Source: Lachnospiraceae bacterium (GTDB taxonomy: Bacteria > Bacillota > Clostridia > Lachnospirales > Lachnospiraceae). From it: a DNA stretch of 35,860 nt. The notes beneath the pieces were generated by a model. It did no database searches, was not told the DNA's origin, and saw nothing but the letters and a program-made list of their open reading frames with translations. Location: contig JAKSSF010000025.1 in assembly GCA_024403235.1 (NCBI GenBank), positions 1-35,860 on the forward strand. Direction: 5' to 3'. How positions within the stretch are numbered: the first letter of the stretch is position 1; every line of letters starts with the position of its first letter. A program made the position numbers and the translations under genes. Shown piece by piece: positions 25,158-30,861 of this stretch.

Positions 25158-25211
25158 ATGGGAAAATGTGGTAACGGTGGTAAAAAAGGCAAAGGTGGAA
25201 AAGGAAAGTAA
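25158..25211 (+). CDS. 17-aa Gly/Lys micro-ORF
   Basis: A perfect AGGAGG (25,146-25,151) sits 6 bases before an ATG that opens a short frame ending in TAA, encoding MGKCGNGGKKGKGGKGK. The peptide is basic, contains one Cys and has no hydrophobic segment. Its stop lies 3 bases before the next gene. It could be a leader for coupling of the lysis genes or a genuine tiny protein; neither can be shown here. Confidence 0.5.
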   Translation: MGKCGNGGKKGKGGKGK

Positions 25212-25214
25212 AGA

Positions 25215-25526
25215 ATGGAACCAGAAGTAAAAGTAGAGATTGAGAGAATACGAGACGAGAATAACAGGCAGAACAAGAGACTGGATAAACTTGAAACTCT
25301 AACAGGGCAGATCCATTCCATTGTCATTGAGATACAGAAGATATCATTAAATATGGAAATGGTTATGGAAGAGTTGAAAAAGCAGGGTGACAGGTTAGAG
25401 AAAATCGAAGAAGAACCGGGGGAGACTTGGAAGAAAGTAAAATCAACCACGATTTCAGAAGCGGTAAAACTTTTGGTTTCGGCAGCAGTCGGTGCTTTAA
25501 TCGTCTTGGCTAGTAAAGGATTCTAA
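25215..25526 (+). CDS. XhlA-like hemolysin / holin-associated protein
   Basis: The 103-residue protein is an N-terminal coiled coil (residues 1-75) followed by a single C-terminal transmembrane segment (AVKLLVSAAVGALIVLA, about 84-100). This is the XhlA layout; XhlA-like proteins act with holins and endolysins in Bacillus-type phages. It is the first membrane protein gene of the lysis cassette, immediately before a two-segment holin-like gene. Confidence 0.75.
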   Translation: MEPEVKVEIERIRDENNRQNKRLDKLETLTGQIHSIVIEIQKISLNMEMVMEELKKQGDRLEKIEEEPGETWKKVKSTTISEAVKLLVSAAVGALIVLASKGF

Positions 25527-25527
25527 T

Positions 25528-25767
25528 ATGGAAAAAGAGAATGAAAAGAAGAAGCTGCAGGCAACCAAAAAGTATATGACAGCAATACTCATCATATCAT
25601 TATTGGATATGCAGCTACCTTTCATTCTTGCTTTCATCGGAAGAGAAAATATTGCAGAGACTTTAGGTATAACAGTAGCAACAGAAATTGTAGGTGTATT
25701 TACCGTATATTGCCTAAAGTCTTTTTTTGAAACGAAAGAAGAAAGGAAGAATGGAAGAGAAGAATGA
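25528..25767 (+). CDS. Small holin-like membrane protein (79 aa)
   Basis: Two hydrophobic segments (TAILIISLLDMQLPFILAFI at about 19-38 and TLGITVATEIVGVFTVYCLKSFF at about 45-67) are flanked by charged ends, the size and layout of small class II holins. It starts directly after the XhlA-like gene and overlaps the next frame by 4 bases. Confidence 0.65.
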   Translation: MEKENEKKKLQATKKYMTAILIISLLDMQLPFILAFIGRENIAETLGITVATEIVGVFTVYCLKSFFETKEERKNGREE

Positions 25768-25889
25768 TTGTTTTAATTATTGCAATTGTGTTGCTGGTAG
25801 GAACTGCTTTCATCAGCGTGGCATTGGCCATGCTTGGAATATATGCAACACATAAAACACAAATAGAATTAGAGAGGGACAACCTATGA
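25764..25889 (+). CDS. 41-aa single-span membrane protein in the lysis cassette
   Basis: The frame starts in an ATGA overlap with the holin-like stop and ends in an ATGA overlap with the next gene; both couplings support it as real. Residues 2-30 are hydrophobic (MIVLIIAIVLLVGTAFISVALAMLGIY) and the end is charged. AAGAATGGAAGAGAAGA upstream supplies a purine-rich site. It may modulate holin timing, in the manner of small phage spanin or antiholin proteins; this is inference. Confidence 0.6.
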   Translation: MIVLIIAIVLLVGTAFISVALAMLGIYATHKTQIELERDNL

Positions 25890-26308
25890 ATCAAATTATG
25901 AATTTTATTATCACAAACTTTGTAGTTATTGTATGTTTATTGGCCTGCGGTGCTTACTTAGGAATTAAAGTAAAAGAATTCGCACAGAAGCCAAAAGGAG
26001 AACAGATTGAGAATGTTAAGCAGTGGCTTATTCAGGCATGCCTGGAAGCAGAAAGAGATCTGCAGAGCGGAACAGGGCAGTTAAAACTTAGAGTTGTATA
26101 TAATAAGTTCCTAAGTATTCCAGCGTTCCAGTGGGTGGCAAGAGTAGTAACATTCGAACAGTTCTCAAAGTGGGTTGGTGTAGCACTGAATAAATCAAAA
26201 GAAATGCTAATCAACAATCCAACACTTGCAGAATATACTTATGGAAATAGTTGGAAGAGTGAAGTGGAGAAGTTAAGGAGCCAGCTGAATGATAATAAAG
26301 GGAATTGA
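25886..26308 (+). CDS. Phage holin, LLH-like family (140 aa)
   Basis: One N-terminal membrane segment (FIITNFVVIVCLLACGAYLGIKV, residues 7-29) is followed by a soluble domain with the conserved QWLIQACLEAERDLQSGTGQLKLRVVYNKF block, typical of the LLH-type holin family of Clostridia phages. It overlaps the endolysin gene by 20 bases. With the two preceding genes it makes up a multi-part membrane lesion system. Confidence 0.75.
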   Translation: MNQIMNFIITNFVVIVCLLACGAYLGIKVKEFAQKPKGEQIENVKQWLIQACLEAERDLQSGTGQLKLRVVYNKFLSIPAFQWVARVVTFEQFSKWVGVALNKSKEMLINNPTLAEYTYGNSWKSEVEKLRSQLNDNKGN

Positions 26309-27353
26309 TGTAGCAAAGTGGAATGGTATTATAGACTGGAAGAAAGTAAAAAAATCCGGTGTAGAATTTGTTATTCTGAAAGCTATCGATAAAAGCCTAG
26401 AAAAAGAAGCAGCGTTCGAGAGAAATTATGCCGGAGCAAAAGACGAAGGACTTCCGGTTGATGTATATAACTATTCTTATGCCACAACCATACAGAAAGC
26501 CGTAGGCGATGCCAATCGTTTGGTAGAAGCAATCGAAGGAAAAGAGATTGATAGAGTATGGTTGGATATAGAAGATGTATGTTATAGAACACTGGGGAAC
26601 GGAAATATTAAAGAAATTGTACTTGCGTATAAGCGAGTAATCGAAAAGAATGGATATTTGTTTGGTGTGTATACCGGTTTATCATTCTATAACGAACATT
26701 TCAGAGGATATAATTTCTTCTATGATTTCCCGTTTTGGATTGCGAGATATCCAAAGACTTCAGTTATGGAGTTGGGAGATATGCCGGATGCATCAAAGAA
26801 ACCTTCCATAGTAAATGACTTGTGGGGCTGGCAGTACACGAGCAATGGAAGAATACCGGGGATTTCAGGAGCGGTAGATATTTCATTACTGTATGGAATT
26901 GAGAAACTGGATAAGAAAAACGAGACAATAGCAACAGGCACTGGTATTGTAGAATATTCTTTGAAAAAGGATGGAGAGAAATTCATATCTAACAATTTCA
27001 AAGTGAAAGAATTCCGCTGTAAAGATGGTTCTGATATTATAAAAATAGATGTGGATTTCGTGAAAGAATATCTGCAGACTATCAGAGACTACTTCGGTGT
27101 TCCTGTAACAATCAATTCCGCATATAGGACAGAGGCCTATAATAAGAAAGTCGGGGGAGCTTCTAACAGTTATCACATGAAAGGACAGGCTTTCGATATT
27201 GTGGTAAAAGGGAAACAGCCGGAAGCGGTTGCAATGTTTGCAAAACAGATTGGAGTTAAGGGAGTGATTAGATACAACACATTCACACACATTGATTCCA
27301 GAGAAAACAGATATCATGCAATCAACAATAATGGAAAAGTGACAGTATTATAA
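26289..27353 (+). CDS. Endolysin: GH25 lysozyme fused to M15 peptidase domain
   Basis: Residues 1-205 are a GH25 muramidase: GIDVAKWNG with D7, and WLDIED with D93 and E95, the catalytic acids, cleaving the glycan strand. Residues about 225-340 are an M15-type D,D-carboxypeptidase/endopeptidase with SAYRTEAYN, SYHMKGQAFDI (H296, D303) and HID (H334), the zinc ligands. The enzyme thus cuts both sugar and peptide parts of peptidoglycan. No signal peptide is present, so it depends on holin. The ATG follows TTAAGGAGCCAGCTGA. Confidence 0.93.
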   Translation: MIIKGIDVAKWNGIIDWKKVKKSGVEFVILKAIDKSLEKEAAFERNYAGAKDEGLPVDVYNYSYATTIQKAVGDANRLVEAIEGKEIDRVWLDIEDVCYRTLGNGNIKEIVLAYKRVIEKNGYLFGVYTGLSFYNEHFRGYNFFYDFPFWIARYPKTSVMELGDMPDASKKPSIVNDLWGWQYTSNGRIPGISGAVDISLLYGIEKLDKKNETIATGTGIVEYSLKKDGEKFISNNFKVKEFRCKDGSDIIKIDVDFVKEYLQTIRDYFGVPVTINSAYRTEAYNKKVGGASNSYHMKGQAFDIVVKGKQPEAVAMFAKQIGVKGVIRYNTFTHIDSRENRYHAINNNGKVTVL

Positions 27354-27358
27354 TAAGG

Positions 27359-27393
27359 AAGGGCGAGGTGTATACTTCGCCCTTTATTTTTTT
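27359..27393 (+). terminator. Terminator after the endolysin (end of the late operon)
   Basis: AAGGGCGAGG (27,359-27,368) pairs with CTTCGCCCTT (27,375-27,384) with one G-U pair and loop TGTATA, followed by TATTTTTTT. It ends the lysis operon. Confidence 0.9.
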
Positions 27394-27471
27394 GTAAAGA
27401 AAACGAATTTTTTTAATAAAAATGCATAATATAAATAGAGGAAAAAAATAAAAATTTTTTTTGAAAAGTGA

Positions 27472-27501
27472 TTGACAGAATGCATTAAAAAGTAATACAA
27501 T
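27472..27501 (+). promoter_or_regulatory. Strong sigma-70 type promoter for the NYN gene
   Basis: TTGACA (27,472-27,477) and TACAAT (27,496-27,501) are separated by 18 bases. AATGCATT lies just after the -35 and AATGCA overlaps the -10, which may be an operator. Transcription would start near 27,508 and pass through the hairpin at 27,536-27,591. Confidence 0.75.
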
Positions 27502-27535
27502 GCAAGAACTAACACAAATTAGTGATGTTAATAGT

Positions 27536-27591
27536 GCTCTAGGTTGTACGTCTCTCAATATATGGGAATGACCGAACCCTAGAGCTTTTTT
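27536..27591 (+). terminator. Attenuator-like hairpin with a structured loop upstream of the NYN gene
   Basis: GCTCTAGG (27,536-27,543) pairs exactly with CCTAGAGC (27,578-27,585) and is followed by six T. The 34-base loop can form an inner helix (GTC/GAC with CTC/GGG) and extend the outer stem past a bulged C. It lies between the promoter and the coding start, so it acts as a leader terminator or as a small RNA of about 85 bases. I cannot match the loop to any known riboswitch. Confidence 0.7.
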
Positions 27592-27613
27592 GCAGACAAA
27601 GGAGAAAAATAGC

Positions 27614-28288
27614 ATGAAGACAGCTATATTGGTAGACGGAGGTTTTTATAGGAGAAGAGCACAAGCAGTATTTGGTGATAAAACAGCAAAAGAAAGAGCA
27701 TCAGAATTAGAAATATATTGCAAGAGACATCTGAAAACACATGGTGAGAATAGTGAACTATACAGAATATTCTATTATGATTGTGAACCTTCGACAAAAA
27801 GAATATACCACCCATTTTTGAAAAGTCAGATTGATTTAGGAAAAACAGACTTATATAAATGGACAATAGAATTCCATAGCGAACTTAAGAGGAAAAGAAA
27901 ATTTGCTATTAGAATGGGTAAATTGGCAGACGAACAAGCTCATTATAATATAAGAAATGATAAAGTTAAGAAGTTGTGCAATGGTACATTAAAATTTGAA
28001 GATTTGAAAGAAGAAGATTTTCAGTTACAGATAGACCAAAAAGGTGTAGATATGAAAATTGGACTGGATATATCATCAATAGCTTATAAGCGTCAAGTAG
28101 ATCAGATTATTCTAATATCCGGAGATAGTGATTTTGTTCCAGCGGCAAAACTAGCAAGAAGAGAAGGAATAGACTTTATTTTAGATCCATTAGGTGCGCA
28201 CATAAAACCAGATTTATTTGAACACATAGATGGACTAAGAACGTGTGATAAAGCATATACGGATTCAACTAAAATAGAAAAAAGATAA
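27614..28288 (+). CDS. NYN-domain protein (PIN-like ribonuclease, LabA type)
   Basis: The 224-residue protein starts at the ATG with AAAGGAG upstream at 27,598-27,604. It carries the NYN signature: VDGG (D8) at the first strand, GVDMKIGLDI near residue 145, and ISGDSDFVPAAKLARREG near 168, which together provide the acidic metal-binding cluster of PIN-like nucleases. A charged insert (SELKRKRKFAIRMGKLAD) lies between strands. NYN proteins cleave structured RNA or tRNA in known cases. It is an isolated single gene behind its own promoter and leader hairpin at the prophage end, the usual place for genes expressed in the lysogen. Confidence 0.85.
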   Translation: MKTAILVDGGFYRRRAQAVFGDKTAKERASELEIYCKRHLKTHGENSELYRIFYYDCEPSTKRIYHPFLKSQIDLGKTDLYKWTIEFHSELKRKRKFAIRMGKLADEQAHYNIRNDKVKKLCNGTLKFEDLKEEDFQLQIDQKGVDMKIGLDISSIAYKRQVDQIILISGDSDFVPAAKLARREGIDFILDPLGAHIKPDLFEHIDGLRTCDKAYTDSTKIEKR

Positions 28289-28321
28289 AGGTGAGACTTA
28301 GGTTTCACCTTTATTTTTTTT
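28287..28321 (+). terminator. Terminator after the NYN gene
   Basis: AAAGGTGA (28,287-28,294) pairs with TCACCTTT (28,305-28,312), loop GACTTAGGTT, followed by ATTTTTTTTT. It overlaps the stop codon of the NYN gene. Confidence 0.85.
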
Positions 28322-28351
28322 ATAAAAAAATAAAATTTTTTTCAAAAACGC

Positions 28352-28380
28352 TTGACTATTGCTAGCAATAGATATATAAT
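28352..28380 (+). promoter_or_regulatory. Consensus-like promoter with a palindromic operator in the spacer
   Basis: TTGACT (28,352-28,357) and TATAAT (28,375-28,380) are 17 bases apart. The spacer begins with the perfect 12-base palindrome ATTGCTAGCAAT (28,358-28,369), a natural repressor site. The ribbon-helix-helix protein encoded at 28,657-28,848 is a candidate binder, by location only. Confidence 0.8.
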
Positions 28381-28417
28381 AAGGATGTAGCAAGGAGATA
28401 ACAGGAAAGGAGTTAAA

Positions 28418-28543
28418 ATGGAGAACGAAAAAATGACAAATAATCAATTCAAGGGGATAATCAAAATGATAATAGCACTGATTAAGAACAATACACCGAA
28501 AGAGGAATTGTTAGAATATCTAAATGAATTGATAAAAGATTAA
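28418..28543 (+). CDS. 41-aa helical microprotein of the moron block
   Basis: ATG at 28,418 follows AAAGGAG at 28,407-28,413. The product begins MENEKMTNNQFKGIIKMIIALI and forms two amphipathic helices with no Cys. Similar short proteins with an MTNNQF... start recur near mobile elements of Lachnospiraceae. A predicted pseudoknot begins 18 bases after its stop, and the region just before its ribosome site (TAACAGGAA, 28,399-28,407) is complementary to the loop of that structure. The function is unknown. Confidence 0.65.
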   Translation: MENEKMTNNQFKGIIKMIIALIKNNTPKEELLEYLNELIKD

Positions 28544-28560
28544 AAACTAAATAAGGGTCA

Positions 28561-28628
28561 GAGATGGGTGGCACTCCAAAACTTCCTGTTAGCCACCCAC
28601 TCATTTGAATAATAATATAACAGGAAGT
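28561..28628 (+). ncRNA. Predicted H-type pseudoknot RNA element
   Basis: GGGTGGC (28,566-28,572) pairs with GCCACCC (28,592-28,598), extended by an A-T pair and, past a bulged A, by GAG/CTC. The 11 loop bases ACTTCCTGTTA (28,581-28,591) are exactly complementary to TAACAGGAAGT at 28,618-28,628. The two helices would stack coaxially, with an 8-base first loop and an 18-19-base second loop. No T-run follows, so it is not an ordinary terminator. It lies between the 41-aa gene and the ribbon-helix-helix gene. Confidence 0.6.
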
Positions 28629-28656
28629 AATATTAGTCAAGAACGAGGAATGACAA

Positions 28657-28848
28657 ATGGCGAAATACACAGAAAATCAAAATAAGGCAACACAAAAGTA
28701 TATAAAAAATAATTATGACCAGATAAGTATTAGGATACAAAAAGGAAAAAGAGATGTGTATAAGGCACACGCTGAAAGACTTGGTAAAAGCCTTAATCAA
28801 TTAGTGGTAGAATTACTAGAAACAAGCTTAAAAAATGAAAGTATGTAG
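28657..28848 (+). CDS. Arc-like ribbon-helix-helix DNA-binding protein (63 aa)
   Basis: The pattern DQISIRIQKGKRDVYKAHAERLGKSLNQLVVELLE is a ribbon-helix-helix: a beta strand (SIRIQ), helix A (KRDVYKAHAERLG) and helix B (SLNQLVVELLETSL). Such dimers bind short palindromes. GAGGAATGACAA precedes the ATG. It is the last gene before the att region and may repress the promoter at 28,352, whose spacer carries a palindrome. Confidence 0.8.
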   Translation: MAKYTENQNKATQKYIKNNYDQISIRIQKGKRDVYKAHAERLGKSLNQLVVELLETSLKNESM

Positions 28849-28861
28849 GTGTGAAAAATGA

Positions 28862-28885
28862 TTTGCCACGAAATTTGCCACGAAA
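28862..28885 (+). repeat. Tandem 12-bp repeats, integrase arm-type sites (left of the core)
   Basis: TTTGCCACGAAA occurs twice head to tail at 28,862-28,873 and 28,874-28,885. Tandem GCCAC-type repeats of this kind next to a tRNA end are typical arm-binding sites of tyrosine integrases in Firmicutes elements. A second pair lies at 29,082-29,105. Confidence 0.75.
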
Positions 28886-28927
28886 CGAAAGAAACCGCAT
28901 AAATACTGGGTTCTTGGCAGTTTTTTA

Positions 28928-28953
28928 GTGGGTTCGATTCCCCTACGAGCTGT
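28928..28953 (+). other. Candidate attachment core: tRNA 3'-end-like segment
   Basis: GTGGGTTCGATTCCCCTAC (28,928-28,946) has the T-arm look of a tRNA (loop TTCGATT closed by GGG/CCC), and the sequence that follows resembles an acceptor strand. No D-arm, anticodon arm or 5' acceptor strand lies upstream, so only the 3' end is present, as at the far end of a prophage inserted in a tRNA gene. It is read as attR. The tRNA identity cannot be told, and the T50-C64 pair is mismatched. Confidence 0.55.
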
Positions 28954-28971
28954 TATCGAGAAACAAAAGAA

Positions 28972-29016
28972 AAATGGCTTAGTCCCTTGAAAACAATGGG
29001 ATTTAAGCCATTTTTT
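28972..29016 (+). terminator. Terminator downstream of the tRNA-like end
   Basis: AAATGGCTTA (28,972-28,981) pairs with TAAGCCATTT (29,004-29,013), with an inner CCC/GGG, followed by TTT. It is the kind of terminator that follows a tRNA gene and supports reading the preceding segment as a tRNA 3' end. Confidence 0.8.
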
Positions 29017-29081
29017 ATTACCTAAAACTAAAACGATATTTTGCTAATAAAAGGCATTTTTTTCAAAAAATTGGTCATGAA

Positions 29082-29105
29082 TTTGCCACGAAATCTGCCA
29101 CGAAA
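29082..29105 (+). repeat. Second pair of integrase arm-type repeats (right of the core)
   Basis: TTTGCCACGAAA (29,082-29,093) is followed by TCTGCCACGAAA (29,094-29,105), differing by one base from the left pair. The stretches just downstream of the two pairs (GAAAGAAACCGCATAAA and GAGAAGAAAACACATAAA) are also similar. About 290 bases between the RHH gene and the transposase remnant hold only these repeats, the core and the terminator. Confidence 0.75.
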
Positions 29106-29138
29106 GAGAAGAAAACACATAAACGAAGGGTACTAAGT

Positions 29139-29696
29139 TTATGGTTTTGTAGCGTATAGTATTTCTAATAACTCATCAATAGTTTTCTTGGGATTTTCTA
29201 CAACCAAATTATATAATGGCTGAATTGAAAAAATTTCTTCTTCTAACTCCTCCGCGATTTGCTCTAAAGTTTTATTTTTTACGTATTTTTTTTGAATTAA
29301 ATCAATGCGTGTTTTTAGCATTCCTTTAGAGATTCCAGTAGCAATTCCGGTAGTAATACCTTCTTGTCTACCTTCCTCATGTGCATCCATTTCCCATAGA
29401 CTCTGTCTCATAAATTCTGCTCTCCATTCTTCATTACGATTGCCGATTGTAACTGCTTGATGTAATGTTTCGATATCTTTGTTTGCAATTATTTGTGATT
29501 CTATATATTCTAAAAACTCTCTGGTTTTCTGTGGAGCTTTGGTTAAATCACCTTTTGTATTATAAAAGATTTTGATACAATCGTCTCCTAATGTCAATTC
29601 TGAATTTTCATCACAACGGTTTTGAAATGTATATCGGTATAGTCCTTCTCCAAATGGATCAAAGGTACAGATAAAAATGATATAAGTGACAATTGG
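29139..29696 (-). pseudogene. 5'-truncated Rpn / PD-(D/E)XK family transposase gene
   Basis: The reverse frame encodes the C-terminal part of this family: YIIFICTFDPFGEGLYRYTF, LGDDCIKIFYNTKGD, EWRAEFMRQSLWEMDAHEEGRQEG, and a helical tail. Reading upstream, the family sequence continues back to codon 29,694-29,696 and then meets an in-frame TAA (29,697-29,699). The N-terminal catalytic PD-(D/E)XK part is missing. No ribosome site fits the internal TTG at 29,597. The gene is therefore a remnant. A second, shorter fragment lies at 30,862-30,963. Confidence 0.85.
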
Positions 29697-29751
29697 TTAA
29701 TACAATCTTTTACAATGAAAAACAATTTATAATCCGAAATAACATACCTTG

Positions 29752-29794
29752 AAACTGCTTGTGAAATGTGATATCATACATTCATAAGCAGTTT
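29752..29794. repeat. Long near-perfect palindrome (hairpin, possible bidirectional terminator)
   Basis: AAACTGCTTGTGAA (29,752-29,765) pairs with TTCATAAGCAGTTT (29,781-29,794) with a single G-U, around a 15-base loop that itself contains TGATATCA. Five T run from 29,791, and As flank the other side. The loop motif ATGTGATAT resembles the conserved block of cassettes A and B. The rest of 29,697-29,972 holds no gene that I can support. Confidence 0.7.
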
Positions 29795-29972
29795 TTCGTT
29801 GTCGCAAGGCATCTGAACACATATCTGTGATTCTTTTATTCTGAAATTCCTGCTTACAATTCACCATTAATTGAAGATGCAGGAATAGATAAAAAGGAAA
29901 GAATAACAAATTTGCCTCATCCTGCATTTGATTAAATCAGAGAAATTCTGATATGCAAAGAAAGGAGATTTA

Positions 29973-30608
29973 ATGGCAAATCTAGATGGTACTGATGATT
30001 CGCTAAAAAATGATAGAATTAATCATATAGCGATTTCGGACTGCGAAAAATTATTACAAAAGAAAGTTGAAGCTGAAAAGAAAAAGATAAGAGGGTTAGT
30101 AATAGATAAAAGAGGTCTGGCGTCGCCTTTGGCATCAGAAGAATCTACCCAAATTTCATTGCAATATATTAGAGAACAACGAGATGGATTGAATAAACAC
30201 AGAGAATCTTTATTGAATCGTGTTCCAAAGCGGGAAAGTTGGGCTATTTTTTCTCTAAATAGTATTGAAGATAAAGATTTGGCATATTTATCGGCATCAA
30301 CAGGCGATGAATTTGCCTTATTAAGAGGGAAAAAACAAGATATTTTATATCGGGGAAATTCATTGCATTGTCATATTGAAAAAGACGAATTATTAATGAA
30401 TCTTTTAGAAGGGCATAAAATATGCTTGGAATGTCATTCACACCCAGATTATGGGACAATTGTTCCATCACAAGATGATAGAGATTTCATCGCAAGTTTT
30501 GGACAAAAATCTAGTCGTATTGTTTCGAGTTATACTGGAAAAGTAATCACTTTTCATGCAAATAGGTTTGATGATTTGTACAAACAGGAGGATGTAAAAA
30601 ATGAGTAA
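29973..30608 (+). CDS. JAB/JAMM-like metalloprotease-fold protein (211 aa)
   Basis: AAAGGAGATTTA precedes the ATG. Residues 20-85 are a charged coiled coil. Residues 88-200 form a JAB-like domain: strands SWAIFSLN and EFALLRG (E113 is a candidate general base), then ECHSHPDYGTIVPSQDDRDF with H155-x-H157 and S166-x-x-D169, the metal-binding signature of the JAMM fold with an 8-residue gap instead of the usual 7. Such domains remove ubiquitin-like or sulfur-carrier proteins, or are inactive relatives. It overlaps the next gene by 8 bases, so the two form an operon inside the boundary zone. Confidence 0.6.
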   Translation: MANLDGTDDSLKNDRINHIAISDCEKLLQKKVEAEKKKIRGLVIDKRGLASPLASEESTQISLQYIREQRDGLNKHRESLLNRVPKRESWAIFSLNSIEDKDLAYLSASTGDEFALLRGKKQDILYRGNSLHCHIEKDELLMNLLEGHKICLECHSHPDYGTIVPSQDDRDFIASFGQKSSRIVSSYTGKVITFHANRFDDLYKQEDVKNE

Positions 30609-30852
30609 AGAAAAAATTGGATTTCAAACATTGGTAAAAACAATTGGTGAACAATTTTTTAGAGAGCACGAAAGCAGCGCTGTTTATTCCTATGGGGAAG
30701 AAGACCAAGGTTTGTTTTGCTTTTTAGGAATTGACTTACATCCAAGTTTTGAGCTAAACGGATTATCTGCAAAGATGGACGATTGGGATATATACGCTTC
30801 TTGCTATGTAACAGAAACACAAGTAATTATGGATAAATGTAGATTGCCTTAG
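30601..30852 (+). CDS. Small partner of the JAB-like protein, possibly truncated (83 aa)
   Basis: The ATG overlaps the JAB-like stop by 8 bases, with CAGGAGGATGTAAAA upstream. The product is mixed alpha/beta (KIGFQTLVKTIGEQFF, QGLFCFLGIDLHP, WDIYASCYVTETQVIM). It stops abruptly 10 bases before a transposase fragment, so the natural C-terminus may have been lost. The family is not recognised. Because it is paired with a JAB-like protein, it could be the substrate or a regulator, but no ubiquitin-like Gly-Gly end is seen. Confidence 0.5.
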   Translation: MSKEKIGFQTLVKTIGEQFFREHESSAVYSYGEEDQGLFCFLGIDLHPSFELNGLSAKMDDWDIYASCYVTETQVIMDKCRLP

Positions 30853-30861
30853 AAAAGTCCT

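Noticed and set aside
27536..27591. Known riboswitch upstream of the NYN gene
   Set aside because: I could not match the loop to preQ1, purine, guanidine, c-di-GMP or other classes I can recall; it is kept only as an attenuator-like hairpin.
28561..28602. Ordinary intrinsic terminator after the 41-aa gene
   Set aside because: No T-run follows the stem and the loop pairs exactly downstream, so the pseudoknot reading fits better.
28886..28953. Complete tRNA gene
   Set aside because: Only the T-arm and 3' acceptor-like part are present; there is no D-arm, anticodon arm or 5' acceptor, and one T-stem pair is mismatched.
28862..29105. CRISPR array
   Set aside because: Only two tandem 12-mers on each side with no spacers; the arrangement fits integrase arm sites.
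29139..29597. Intact 152-residue gene on the reverse strand
   Set aside because: The family sequence continues upstream of the apparent TTG start and then hits a stop; the N-terminal domain is missing.
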